Assembly: GCA_043228905.1 (NCBI GenBank)
Contig: JBHGNT010000009.1
Location: 7,192,001-7,256,000, forward strand
Length of the DNA: 64,000 bases
Source: Azolla caroliniana
Taxonomy: Eukaryota > Polypodiophyta
Reading direction: 5' to 3'
Position 1 is the first letter of the stretch, and each line of letters begins with the position of its first letter. Under the pieces are notes generated by a model that worked only from the letters and a program-made list of their open reading frames with translations, was not told the DNA's origin and made no database searches. Shown here piece after piece: positions 54,899 to 64,000 of the stretch. The position numbers and the translations under genes are program-made.

Positions 54899-55546
54899 TG
54901 TCGCATTGCTACGCGTGTGCGTGGAGAAACAAGGCGGGACCACCGAGGTCTTGAACCGAAGAGCAGGTGATAGAAGGGGGAAGAGAAAGAGAGAGACGCC
55001 CGGTCACGTATGAGCAAAGAAACACAGGGGCACGGCCTGTCAACACAGAAGACGCGAATGGACACAGAGACAGGGAGACACAAGTGTTTGTATATTAACG
55101 AATAACAAGTACACAACAGAGCACGCGAGCGGTTACGACCGAACAGGTTGGCGAACAGATGTCGATCCCTGTTCGTCTGCGCACGTAAAGGGGATAGGAT
55201 GGAGGTGATGCCGGAAGCACACGGACGTTCCTCGAAGCAGCGCGAGCCTCCCGAAACCTGCAGAGAAAAGCGATATAGAACAGAGAGAGGAGAAGCGTTC
55301 GGTTACGGTCCGACAGCACTTCGTCCTCCTCAATGCGCGCCCCCTTCTCCCTGCATCTCCCTCTCCTTTATAGCGTCAAGAAGGGAGCCGTCTCCCTCAT
55401 TTACTTCCTACCTACCGAATCTAACTACCCAAGATCTCTCTATGTACCTAATTCTCTATTATATACATTAAGAGTGCGCCCACGTGAAGGGCCGGTTCAT
55501 GTGCGCTATTCACCGATTGCGCCAAGGGACGGTTTTCTTCACGACA
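54899..55546 (-). repeat. 5' LTR of gypsy E
   Basis: 648 bp, aligned end to end with the D LTRs. On the plus strand it starts TGTCGCATTGC and ends TTCACGACA. The adjoining primer site equals that of D. Confidence 0.9.
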
Positions 55547-55618
55547 ACGCGACATTATACAAGGTGGGAGGAGGGTGCTTTATATATTCACTCTCTCTCT
55601 TCATTAACTACAAGACTC

Positions 55619-56427
55619 TGTTGGGAAACAGGTCCCTCCGGATGGGAAGCGAGAAGAACAATGCCTATAAACAAACTCGGCCGAGGCCGAGACCGGATGA
55701 GGAGTACCCAGCTACGGAGAGTTGGATGATACAGACCTGGTGAAGACTGGATGAGGAGTACCCGGCTACGGAGAGCCGGATGATATAGACCCAGTGAAGA
55801 CCGGATGAGGAGCACCCGGCTACGGAGAGCCAGATGACGCAGACCTGGTGAAGACCGGATGAGGAGCACTCGACTACGGAGAGCCGGATGGTGCAGGCCC
55901 GGTATGAACCGGATGAGGAGTACTCGGCTACGGAGAGCCGAATGGTACAGGCCCGGTATGAACCGGATGAAGAGACATATTCGTAAATATGTTTCTGAGA
56001 GCCCATTGAGGCTACATTTGTAAATAGCCGAAAAGTCATATTAGTATAAATATGGCTTAGGGCAAACCTTTTAGAGTGTGTTGGACGTTGTGATTTTTCT
56101 TGTTGGTGCAAGAAGTTAGAGTGTGTAACTGTACAGAGGTAGAGAGAGAGACGAGGTCGTTGCCTCTGTTGTAACCGCCTCCTATGGCGAAGATCGTGAG
56201 TCCGAGGTCGTTGCCTCCATGAACTCACGGTTTTGTACATTCATACATAGTGATAGTTTGCAGCCTGTGGGCTGCCGTGGTTTTTCCCCTAGTTTGGGGT
56301 TTTCCACGTTAACCTCATGTGTATTCTTCCTCTCCTTTGTGTCGCGCTTCATTTCTCGTTTTCTGTGTATGAAAATAATCTTGGTTGTGGCCGAGCGTTG
56401 GACATAAGGAGCATTGAGTTCTCGTCA
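55619..56427 (+). repeat. 5' LTR of copia A4
   Basis: 809 bp, TGTTGGGAAACAGG..TCTCGTCA, with five 54-bp tandem units at 55693-55962 and the three conserved inverted repeats at about 55974-56060. Confidence 0.93.
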
Positions 56428-56429
56428 AG

Positions 56430-56441
56430 TGGTATCAGAGC
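56430..56441 (+). promoter_or_regulatory. primer-binding site of copia A4
   Basis: TGGTATCAGAGC, two bases after the 5' LTR. Confidence 0.9.
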
Positions 56442-56456
56442 GAAACGACAAAGAAA

Positions 56457-59400
56457 ATGGACGAATCGTTTGGCGGCATGTTCAAGCTCACCGGCTCCAA
56501 CTATTCAGTGTGGAAGTCGAAGATGAGGGACATGCTCGTGGTTGAAGACCTCTAGCTGCCGGTTCAGTTTGGGGACAAGAGACCGGACAAAATCGACGCC
56601 GCGATATGGGAGGTGATGCACATGAAGACAACGGCGTACATACGGTGCTTCATCGACATGAGCCTGTACAACAACTTCAATGAAGAGAGCAAGGCTCATG
56701 AGCTCTGGGAGAAGATCGGCATAATGTTTCAAAAAAAAAATGTTGTTAATCAGGTTTCGGTATTCCGAAAGCTAGTAAGACTCTGGTACCAAGATGGCTC
56801 TAGCATGGCGGAGCATATGAATGCCTTCCAGGGGCTGATACACCAGGCAACGTCATTGGAAGTACCTCTTGCCGATGAGGTACTAGTGCTACTCTTGCTC
56901 GGTTCCCTCCCGGATAGCTGGGAGACGTTGGTTGTCACTTTGGGCAACGCCGGGCTGGAAGGAAAACGGTTATCCCTAGCAAGAGTAAAGTCGAGCCTGC
57001 TAGATGAGGAGGCGCGTCGGAAGGATAAAGATATGAGCTCCGACTCCAAAGCGCTCCTTATTGAATCAGAACACGGAAGACATAGAAACCGTAGTCCCCA
57101 GAACTGGGAGAAGTCGGGGACACGGTCAAAGTCAAGGGGGAGGCCTACTTGCTTCTATTGCGGCAAGCTGGGACACTTCCAAAAGAACTATCGGCATTTC
57201 CGTAAAGACAAGGAAACGGACGGTACCGATTCGAAGCAAACCCTGGACCGGAACGGTAAAGACCGAAACGGTAAAGACCGGAGGGGGCCAGACCGGAAGG
57301 GAACGACGGCAATCGCGGCAAGTGAAGAAGAATTGATACTCATCACCGAGGAGTGTGAGATAAACCTTGCCGGCGACGAGATGACCTGGGTGGTAGACTC
57401 CGGAGCATCGTTCCACCTTACCCCGGACCGGAAATGCTTCTCATCCTACTCAGTCGGTGATCACGGCTGTGTCTGGATGGGGAACGAAGGTACATGCCGA
57501 ATTGTCGGCATAGGAGACGTGTGGCTGTCAACACCAACCGGATGCAAGTTGCTGTTGAAGGATGTCCGACACGTTCCGGAGGTTCGTCTGAACCTGATAT
57601 CAGCCGGTCGCCTAGATGATGAAGGCAACACGGGTAGCATCCGGAACGGTGTCATGAAGTTCAGCAAAGGGAGCCTGATTGTGGCCCGGGCCCGGAAGGT
57701 AAACACGTTGTACCTGATGAATGCCCGGTTCTGCCCGGAAGAAGTGAACGTGGCATCCGACACTGCCGGTGAGTTGTGGCACAAGAGGCTGTGTCATATG
57801 AGCGAGAAGGGGATGAAGAGGCTTGCAGACGACAACCTCATTCCAGTGAAGAACATGCACTTAGAGAAGTGCACTTATTGTCTGGCCGGTAAGCAGAACC
57901 GGACCTCCTTCCGACCAAGGCCACCGATGAGACGTATTGCACCACTGGAGTTGGTGCATACAGATGTGTGTCAGGTAGACACGAAGTCACATGCCGGAGC
58001 GCAGTACTTCGTGACGTTCATAGATGACCACAGCCGGAAGCTGTGGGCCACACCACTGAAGACGAAGGATCAGGTGCTATCTGTCTTCAAAGAGCTCCAC
58101 GCGAGAGTGGAAAGAGAAACCGGTCGGAAGCTGAAGGCGGTTCGAGCAGATAACAGAGGAGAGTACCGGGGGCAGTTCGAGGAGTGCTGCCGCTCGAAGG
58201 GAATCCGGCTCGAATTTACCGTGCCAAAAACGCCGGAACTAAACGGACTGGCCGAGAGGATGAACCGGACCATAATGGAGAGGGTCCGGAGTATGCTAGC
58301 GCATGCAAAACTACCCAAGAAGTTTTGGGCTGAGGCACTGTCGACGGCGACATATGTGATTAATAGATCACCCTCAATACCCCTGGACGGAGACACGCCA
58401 CAGAGAGTGTGGACCAATAAGGAAGTATCCTACCGGCATCTGAAGGTGTTCGGGTGTCTCGCGTACGTGCATGTAGCTAAGGACCGGAGAGGAAAGTTAG
58501 ATCCAAAAACCCGGCCATGCATATTCCTCGGTTACGGTGACGATGAGTTCGGCTACCGAGTGTGGGACCCGGTTGACAAGAAGGTATTCCGGAGTCGAGA
58601 TATTATCTTCATGGAGGACAAGACGCTCGCCGACTGGGAGTCGGAGAAGAAGATAATGAACTCCGAGTCGACCGGTAAGGATAGACTCTACGATGAGCAG
58701 CCAACCTGCAAGAGACTGGTTAGCACTCGAGGAACCAGCCGGTTACGGTGAGGATACCGAACCGGCAGAAGAAGAAGTAGAAGAAGCTGAGACCGGAACC
58801 GGCCTAGACCCCGAATCGGATTCGGATGAAAGCCCGAAGACGTAGATATCCTCTCAGAGAGAGAAGGGCCCCCCGGAGATTTCCGGATGCAGAGCATGTT
58901 CTGCGGACCGATGAGGGGGAGGGAGCCGGAAAGCTTCGAAGAAGTGAAGGAAGACATCCACAGCCGAAAATGGTTAAGTGCCATGCAGGATGAGATGGAT
59001 TCCCTGCATGAGAACCATAGATACGAATTGGTGGAGTTGCCGAAAGGAAAGCGGGCACTCCGAAACAAGTGGGTGTACAAATTGAAACCGGGAGATGTCG
59101 ACAACCCCCCGAGATACAAAGCCAGGATCGTGGTGAAGGGGTACCAGCAGAAGAAGGGCGTGGACTTTGACGAGATATTTGCCCCGGTTGTAAAGATGAC
59201 CTCCATCCGTACGGTGCTGAGTATAACAGCAAGCATGGACCTTGAGGTAGAGCAGCTGGACGTGAAGACGACATTCCTTCACGGCGACCTCGAAGAGGAG
59301 ATCTACATGCAGCAACCGGAAGGTTTCGTGGAGAAAGGGAAGGAGCACCTGGTATGCCGGTTGAAGAAGAGCCTGTATGGACTGAAGCAGGCTCCCCGGC

Positions 59401-60494
59401 AATGGTACCGGAAGTTCGACTCCTTCATGACCGATCAAGGGTACCACAAGACACAGGCCGATCACTGTGTGTTTGTGAAGAAGCTCGAAGGAGGTGACTT
59501 CTTAATACTCCTCCTATACGTGGATGACATGTTGATCGTCGGACGTGACCAAGTCAAAATACGGATGCTGAAGAAGGCTCTCAACCGAACCTTCTCAATG
59601 AAAGACTTGGGTCCGACAAGACAGATGTTGGGGATGCACATCATCCGTAACCGGAAAGCGAAGCAATTATGGCTGTCACAGGAGAAGTACGTGACAAAGG
59701 TGCTTCACCAGTTCAACATGTCAGAAGCGAAACCAGTCGGATCGACACTTCCGGCAAACTGCAGGCTATCCGGCAAGCAAAGCCCGAAGACGAAAGCAGA
59801 GAAGGCGGATATGATGAAGATTCCAGATGCCTCTGCCTTCGGGAGCTTGATGTACGCAATGGTTTGTACTCGACCGGATATAGGATACGCAATTGGAGTA
59901 GTGAGCCGGTTCATGAGTAATCCCGGCAAGGAGCACTGGAACGCAGTCAAATGGATACTTCGGTATTTGAAGGGCACTTCAAGTATGTGTCTCCGATTCG
60001 GCTCCGGAAAACCTCAACTGGACGGTTTCACCGATTCGGACATGTCGGCTGATGTGGATACCAGCCGGTCTACATCCGGGTATGTGATGACATATGCAGG
60101 GGGAGCTGTTTCGTGGCAGTCGAGGCTGCAGAAGACGGTTGCATTGTCAACCACAGAGGCGGAGTACATGGCGGCTGTGGAAGCCGGCAAGGAAATATTA
60201 TGGATGAAGGACTTCATCGGAGAGCTCGGTATCCGGCAAGAGGAATACCGACTCTACTGCGACAGTCAAAGTGCCATCCACCTTGCCAAGAATGCGGCCT
60301 ACCATTCCTGGACGAAGCATATCCAGCGTAGGTATCACTGGATCCGGGAAAGAGTAGATGACCAGGAGTTCGCACTGACTAAGATCCACACGGCACAGAA
60401 CGGGTCAGATATGCTGACCAAAGATCTGACACCTGACAAGCTGGACGCATGCCGGAAGAGAATCGGACTGGTAGGACACCCCATGCCGGAGTGA
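56457..60494 (+). pseudogene. copia A4 gag-pol polyprotein with early stop and indels
   Basis: ATG at 56457 (MDESFGGMFKL). TAG at 56553-56555 (codon 33) replaces Trp. The frame then stays open to 58751. The zinc knuckle reads CFYCGKLGHFQKNY, so the last Cys is lost. Protease (WVVDSGASFHL), integrase and the linker follow. Relative to A2 there are a 2-bp deletion near 58700, a 26-bp deletion near 58830 and a 4-bp insertion near 58920. Together they are a multiple of three, so RT (YVDD near 59518) and RNase H return to the original frame and end at the normal TGA (60492-60494). Confidence 0.93.
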
Positions 60495-60504
60495 AGGGGG
60501 AGTT

Positions 60505-61259
60505 TGTTGGGAAACAGGTCCCTCCGGATGGGAAGCGAGAAGAATAGTGCCTATAAACAAACTCGGCCGAGGCCGAGACCGGATGAGGAGTACCCGGCTA
60601 TGGAGAGTCGGATGATACAGACCCAGTGAAGACCGGATGAGGAGCACCCGGCTACGGAGAGCCGGATGACGTAGACCCGGTGAAGACCGGATGAGGAGCA
60701 CTCGGCTACGGAGAGCCGAATGGTGCAAGCCCGGTATGAACCGGATGAGGAGTACTCGGCTACGGAGAGCCGAATGGTACAGGCCCGGTATGAACCGGAT
60801 GAAGAGACATATTCGTAAATATGTTTTTGAGAGCCCATTGAGGCTACATTTGTAAAGAGCCGAAAAGTCATATTAGTATAAATATGGCTTAGGGCAAACC
60901 TTTTAGAGTGTGTTGAACGTTGTGATTTTTCTTGTTGGTGCAAGAAGTGAGAGTGCGTAACTGTACAGAGGTAGAGAGAGAGACGAGGTCGTTGCCTCTG
61001 TTGTAACCGCCGCCTGTGGCGAAGATCGTGAGTCCGAGGTCGTTGCCTCCGTGAACTCACGGTTTTGTACATTCATACATAGTGATTGTTTGCAGCTTGT
61101 GGGCTGCCGTGGTTTTTCCCCTAGTTTGGGGTTTTCCATGTTAACCTCCTGTGTATTCTTCCTCTCCTTTGTGTCGCGCTTCATTTCTCGTTTTCTGTGT
61201 ATGAAAATAATCTCGGTTGTGGCCGAGCGTTGGACATAAGGAGTGTTGAGTTCTCGTCA
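60505..61259 (+). repeat. 3' LTR of copia A4
   Basis: 755 bp, with four 54-bp units at 60579-60794. It starts after GTGAAGGGGGAGTT. Confidence 0.93.
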
Positions 61260-61264
61260 GACTC

Positions 61265-62730
61265 ATGGAGCATGGGGAATGTGAAAGCTCATAATTTATG
61301 TGTCATAGAATATGATTCTAGGACTCATACTAAATGCTAGAATACAAAGTGGTGACATAATGGTGAGTCTTGATCGTTGGAGTGTCTATTCACTCTCAAG
61401 CTGAGTTCACACACTAGACCAAGTTGAGCTTGATTCTCAACATAAATTATGCACCTAAATCTACAATCCATGTTGTCACAAAGCATCATTCAGAGTAAAC
61501 AAGGCATTAATTAGATCCCTCTTTGTAATCAACATGCCTTGTGTATGAATATTAACATACACATCATTACTTTCAACATGATTTGTTGCCATTGAAGCAC
61601 ACAAAATAGCGTCTATATCTAATGGTTCTTCAATGATGACACTAGAGGTTGCTTTGGCCTTCTCTTTGTCCTTGTCCTTAAAGTTGTTATGTGCTTCATT
61701 CTCACTATCCGTTTTCTCTTGTCACCTATGTTCTTCTTTCTTTTTAATTCAACTTTGTAATACCTACAATCAGGCTTCTTATGATCTTTCCTACCAAATT
61801 GATAAAAAGTCACTACAACGTTGCCTTTGCTTTTGCTCCTAATCTTTTGTACATTTCCACTTATCTTTTTTGCTCTTCCTCTAACCATATTGGCTGAACC
61901 ACTTCCCTTTCCACTAGCCTTCGTCCTGATTTCCTCATTCTACATAGAGCCCCTTACACCATTAAGGGTAAGATTAGGGTTATTCAATGGTGAAACAACT
62001 AATGTTTCCCACGAATTAGGTAAGGTCATCAACAATAAGATGGCCTTAAGCTTATCATCAAAGGAAGGTAATCTAAAGTCTCGCAATTGTGAGAGAGTAC
62101 CTATAAACGAGATAAGAGCTCAACTACACATTTTGACTCATCAAGTTACATACACACTAGCTTACACATGATACACACTCAATTTACAAGTGTGGTAATT
62201 TCATAAGTTACGCTTTCCGCGTCTCCCATAACTAAAACATAGTTGTCAGGCTCTTTAGATCCACTAAGATCTCATTTGGTACAACCATTTTGATGTAAGT
62301 GATGGCCTTCTTATTTAGTTTTATCCATTCTAAATCTGTCATATCTTCGGGCTTGACTTTAAAAACTGCCCCTTCACAATCGTTAAGCAGAATGTCTAAA
62401 ATTTTCCATCTTTCCATAAATCAAAACACTACCTTCAAATCTCTTTATCTCAAACAAGCTTTTGAATAAGAGGAGCTAGTAGTCATATTTGCCTCAAAAG
62501 TTAAAAAACTAATCACCAAAAAAGGTAAAATCACTTTATGTCTTGTGCACGATCACTTAACGAGACAAATTCTTCGCGATTAAACTCTCTAGCTCTGATA
62601 CCAGTTGATAGAGATGTGATGGCATGGTCAATTGCTCCAAAACACCAAGGGAGTGGGTTGTTGTGTGAGGAGAGAGAAAGTAGGGAAAATTGTGCAGAAA
62701 AATGGAGAGGAAACCCTAACCGTTAAAAGT
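61265..62730 (-). mobile_element. decayed copia H: gag/protease-region relics, primer site and LTR edge
   Basis: The minus strand holds a primer-binding site TGGTATCAGAGC at 62592-62603 next to an LTR end (62606 upward). Below it is a gag relic at 62232-62417 (ERWKILDILLNDCEGAVF, MVVPNEILVDLKS), then a zinc-knuckle-like relic at 61619-61888 (YQFGRKDHKKPDCRYYK, first Cys pair lost). Further decayed pol-like sequence runs to about 61430. It is an old, silent copy: A4 is inserted beyond its left part and the G LTR interrupts its LTR at 62731. Confidence 0.65.
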
Positions 62731-63155
62731 TGTAAAAACAAATAGGGTGCGGAAGCAATAGAAAACAGAAAACAGAGAACAAGTTTAATGGAGAGCTTAA
62801 CAGTACGCGGGAGAGACACAAAGAGAGCAAAACAAGAATCACTACTCAAAAAATTATATCAAGATTCTGTACATAGTATGTGTACAACGAACACTTTTAT
62901 ACAAGTCCATACAGACTGACAGAAGTACGGTGTACTTCAATGCTCACTCGAGCCTCTAACACTAACTACGAGAGTATTAACTCCCTCGTAGTCTAGCTAC
63001 TACTAGGCTTCCGGTTACTGAAGGATCCAGCTAACCGGCTCCCCAGCTCACCAACTCTTTTGCTCACCGGGTGCTCACCAGCTCACTGATCTGTCTCGCT
63101 CACCGGCTCAGGCTTGTTCAGCCGATCCGGCTCCAATTGAGCTTGCCCCTCAACA
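62731..63155 (-). repeat. 3' LTR of copia G
   Basis: About 425 bp, recognisable as a B-type LTR (CTCTCCATTAAAC, GTGTACAACGAACAC and TACTTC blocks on one or other strand). Its lower end TGTAAAAACA at 62731 matches the B LTR end TGTAGAAAGT. Confidence 0.8.
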
Positions 63156-63764
63156 CTCCTCCTGAAGCTCAACTTGAGGTCCGGTTGTAGTGTCAACGTC
63201 TGTGGCAACTGGTCCTTCTGCTCGGCTCCTTCTGGCGTCACTCCACCTTGCTCACGCTCCTCGTCCAGTCCGGTTCTGTTTGCCCCGACCCTTCTTGTTT
63301 TGCGCACCTCGACCTCCTCGGTCAGCTTGTCTGCTCAAAAGGCCCAATTCAGCTCCCTCGCTGTTGTGACTTCGGCGCGTGCCGGTTCGCCGATTCCTTC
63401 GTGTTGGCGTTGACTTTCGCTGCCTTCTCGTCCTCTTGGCCTTGAATTGATCCAGTCCTACCGAATCGACTGTCTCTGATTCGTTCCAGCTCTTGTCCAA
63501 ATCGGTCGCTCCCGATTCGAGGCCCTTCACCACATCGAACCATGTCCAGGTCTTGGCCTTGGCCTTCTTCCTTCGGTTAGCTCTGTCCTTCTTGACTCTA
63601 CTGCCACTGCTGCTTGTTCCGACTTGTTCGGATGTGTCGACTTCCTTTGTCGATTTGGCTCCTTTCTTCTTCTTGTCTCTCCCTTTATTGGTTCTTCCCT
63701 CACCGGCGCAATCGGCAGTCTCTTAGCCTTTGCCCGTTCCGGTGTTTTTGCCCGTTCTCCCCCT
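63156..63764 (-). other. post-pol spacer of copia G
   Basis: About 610 bp of GC-rich sequence between the pol stop and the LTR. Open minus-strand stretches encode basic peptides containing SRQADRGGRGA and, near the LTR, GLDEEREQGGV and DLKLSFRRSVE. Similar blocks (SRQADRKGRSA, VEERERGVKPG, SLKLSLRGSVE) occur in the matching position of element B. Function unknown. Confidence 0.55.
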
Positions 63765-64000
63765 CTAGTGTGGCACGTCGAGATGCTGAACACCAAGCAT
63801 TTCGGTGAAGTGCTGCAACTTGTCCAATCCGAGTGGTTTGGTGAAGATGTCGGCAACTTGCCGATCCGTGTGAACATACCAAAGTTCGACCTCACTACTC
63901 AGGACACGCTCACGCACGAAGTGATAGTGCACTTCTATGTGCTTTGTGCGACCATGGAATACAGGGTTCTTGGCGAGCTGCAGGCTGCTTATGTTGTCAC
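63765..64000 (-). CDS. copia G RNase H C-terminus (partial)
   Basis: 77 codons to the TAG at 63765-63767: NISSLQLAKNPVFHGRTKHIEVHYHFVRE.., DRQVADIFTKPLGLDKL, then HLDVPH at the end. It is uninterrupted here and the N-terminal bulk lies outside the window. It closely parallels the ends of elements B and F. Confidence 0.88.
   Translation of the reverse strand, partial: DNISSLQLAKNPVFHGRTKHIEVHYHFVRERVLSSEVELWYVHTDRQVADIFTKPLGLDKLQHFTEMLGVQHLDVPH

Larger units (their letters stand above)
53058..55546 (-). mobile_element. gypsy E (D family): 5' LTR plus gag-protease, truncated by the junction with A3
   Basis: It matches element D from its 5' LTR to the middle of protease (equivalent to 26612-29104) with many substitutions. 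The break lies just after MADQH, where D continues toward KHMWK but this copy turns into copia A3 linker sequence. No pol or 3' LTR remains. Confidence 0.88.
55619..61259 (+). mobile_element. Ty1/copia retrotransposon A4, full length, inactivated
   Basis: LTRs at 55619-56427 and 60505-61259, with perfect target duplication GACTC (55614-55618 and 61260-61264). As in A2 the two LTRs differ by exactly one 54-bp unit (809 against 755 bp), here with the extra unit in the 5' LTR. Gag-pol carries a nonsense codon, a zinc-knuckle substitution and a cluster of indels. Confidence 0.96.
62731..64000 (-). mobile_element. B-family copia G, 3' end only (rest outside window)
   Basis: The minus strand gives the end of pol (63765-64000), a long post-pol spacer (63156-63764) and the 3' LTR (62731-63155). 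The LTR starts TGTTGAGGGGCAAGCTC and is related to the B LTR but diverged. The element continues past the right edge. Confidence 0.85.

Overview
The window is a piece of a seed-plant (almost certainly flowering-plant) nuclear chromosome. Three things show this. Most of it is nested Ty1/copia and Ty3/gypsy LTR retrotransposons of plant type, several with a primer-binding site matching plant initiator tRNA-Met. There is an intact, three-exon root-cap/LEA-related secreted protein gene, a plant-specific family. Introns are short and AT-rich with GT..AG ends. No rRNA or tRNA gene, CRISPR array or bacterial-style operon was seen.

Layout. 1-3371 is the 3' part of a copia element (family A, copy A1), cut by the window edge. 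From 3372 to 29164 runs one large, old gypsy element on the minus strand (element C), broken up by younger insertions. Copia element B (9117-14410, plus strand, TSD CCTCC) sits in C's integrase. Gypsy element D (22064-29104, minus strand) sits in C's 5' LTR. A1 sits on C's far left, so C's 3' LTR lies outside the window. C has a gag-pro-RT-RNase H-integrase backbone. Downstream of integrase it carries a coiled coil plus a second retropepsin-like domain, a roughly 259-bp tandem duplication, an A/purine-rich tract, a 33-bp hairpin array and two further sense-strand ORFs (X and Y). Copia A2 (29226-34737, TSD AAGGG) lies just right of C.

The middle part is AT-rich. It holds a very young, complete copia element F (35293-40736, TSD ATCCT, LTRs identical by eye, one open 1448-codon polyprotein), remnants of old copia elements (41.7-42.3 kb and 46.2-46.5 kb), a probable multi-exon RING-H2 gene of unknown role on the plus strand (about 43.7-46.1 kb), and the root-cap/LEA-related gene on the minus strand (47053-48698).

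From 50120 onward it is repeats again. A broken family-A tail (A5) is interrupted by another family-A copy (A3, minus strand). A3 is fused at about 53057 to the 5' half of a D-family gypsy element (E, minus strand, LTR 54899-55546). Then come a full-length but inactivated copia A4 (55619-61259, TSD GACTC), a decayed copia (H, minus strand) and the 3' end of a B-family element (G, minus strand) running off the right edge.

Functionally, only F could be autonomous as seen; the other elements carry stop codons, frameshifts or deletions. Many of the stops are CAG to TAG changes, which fits decay of methylated, silenced DNA. Host genes are limited to the root-cap/LEA-related gene and the RING-H2 gene.
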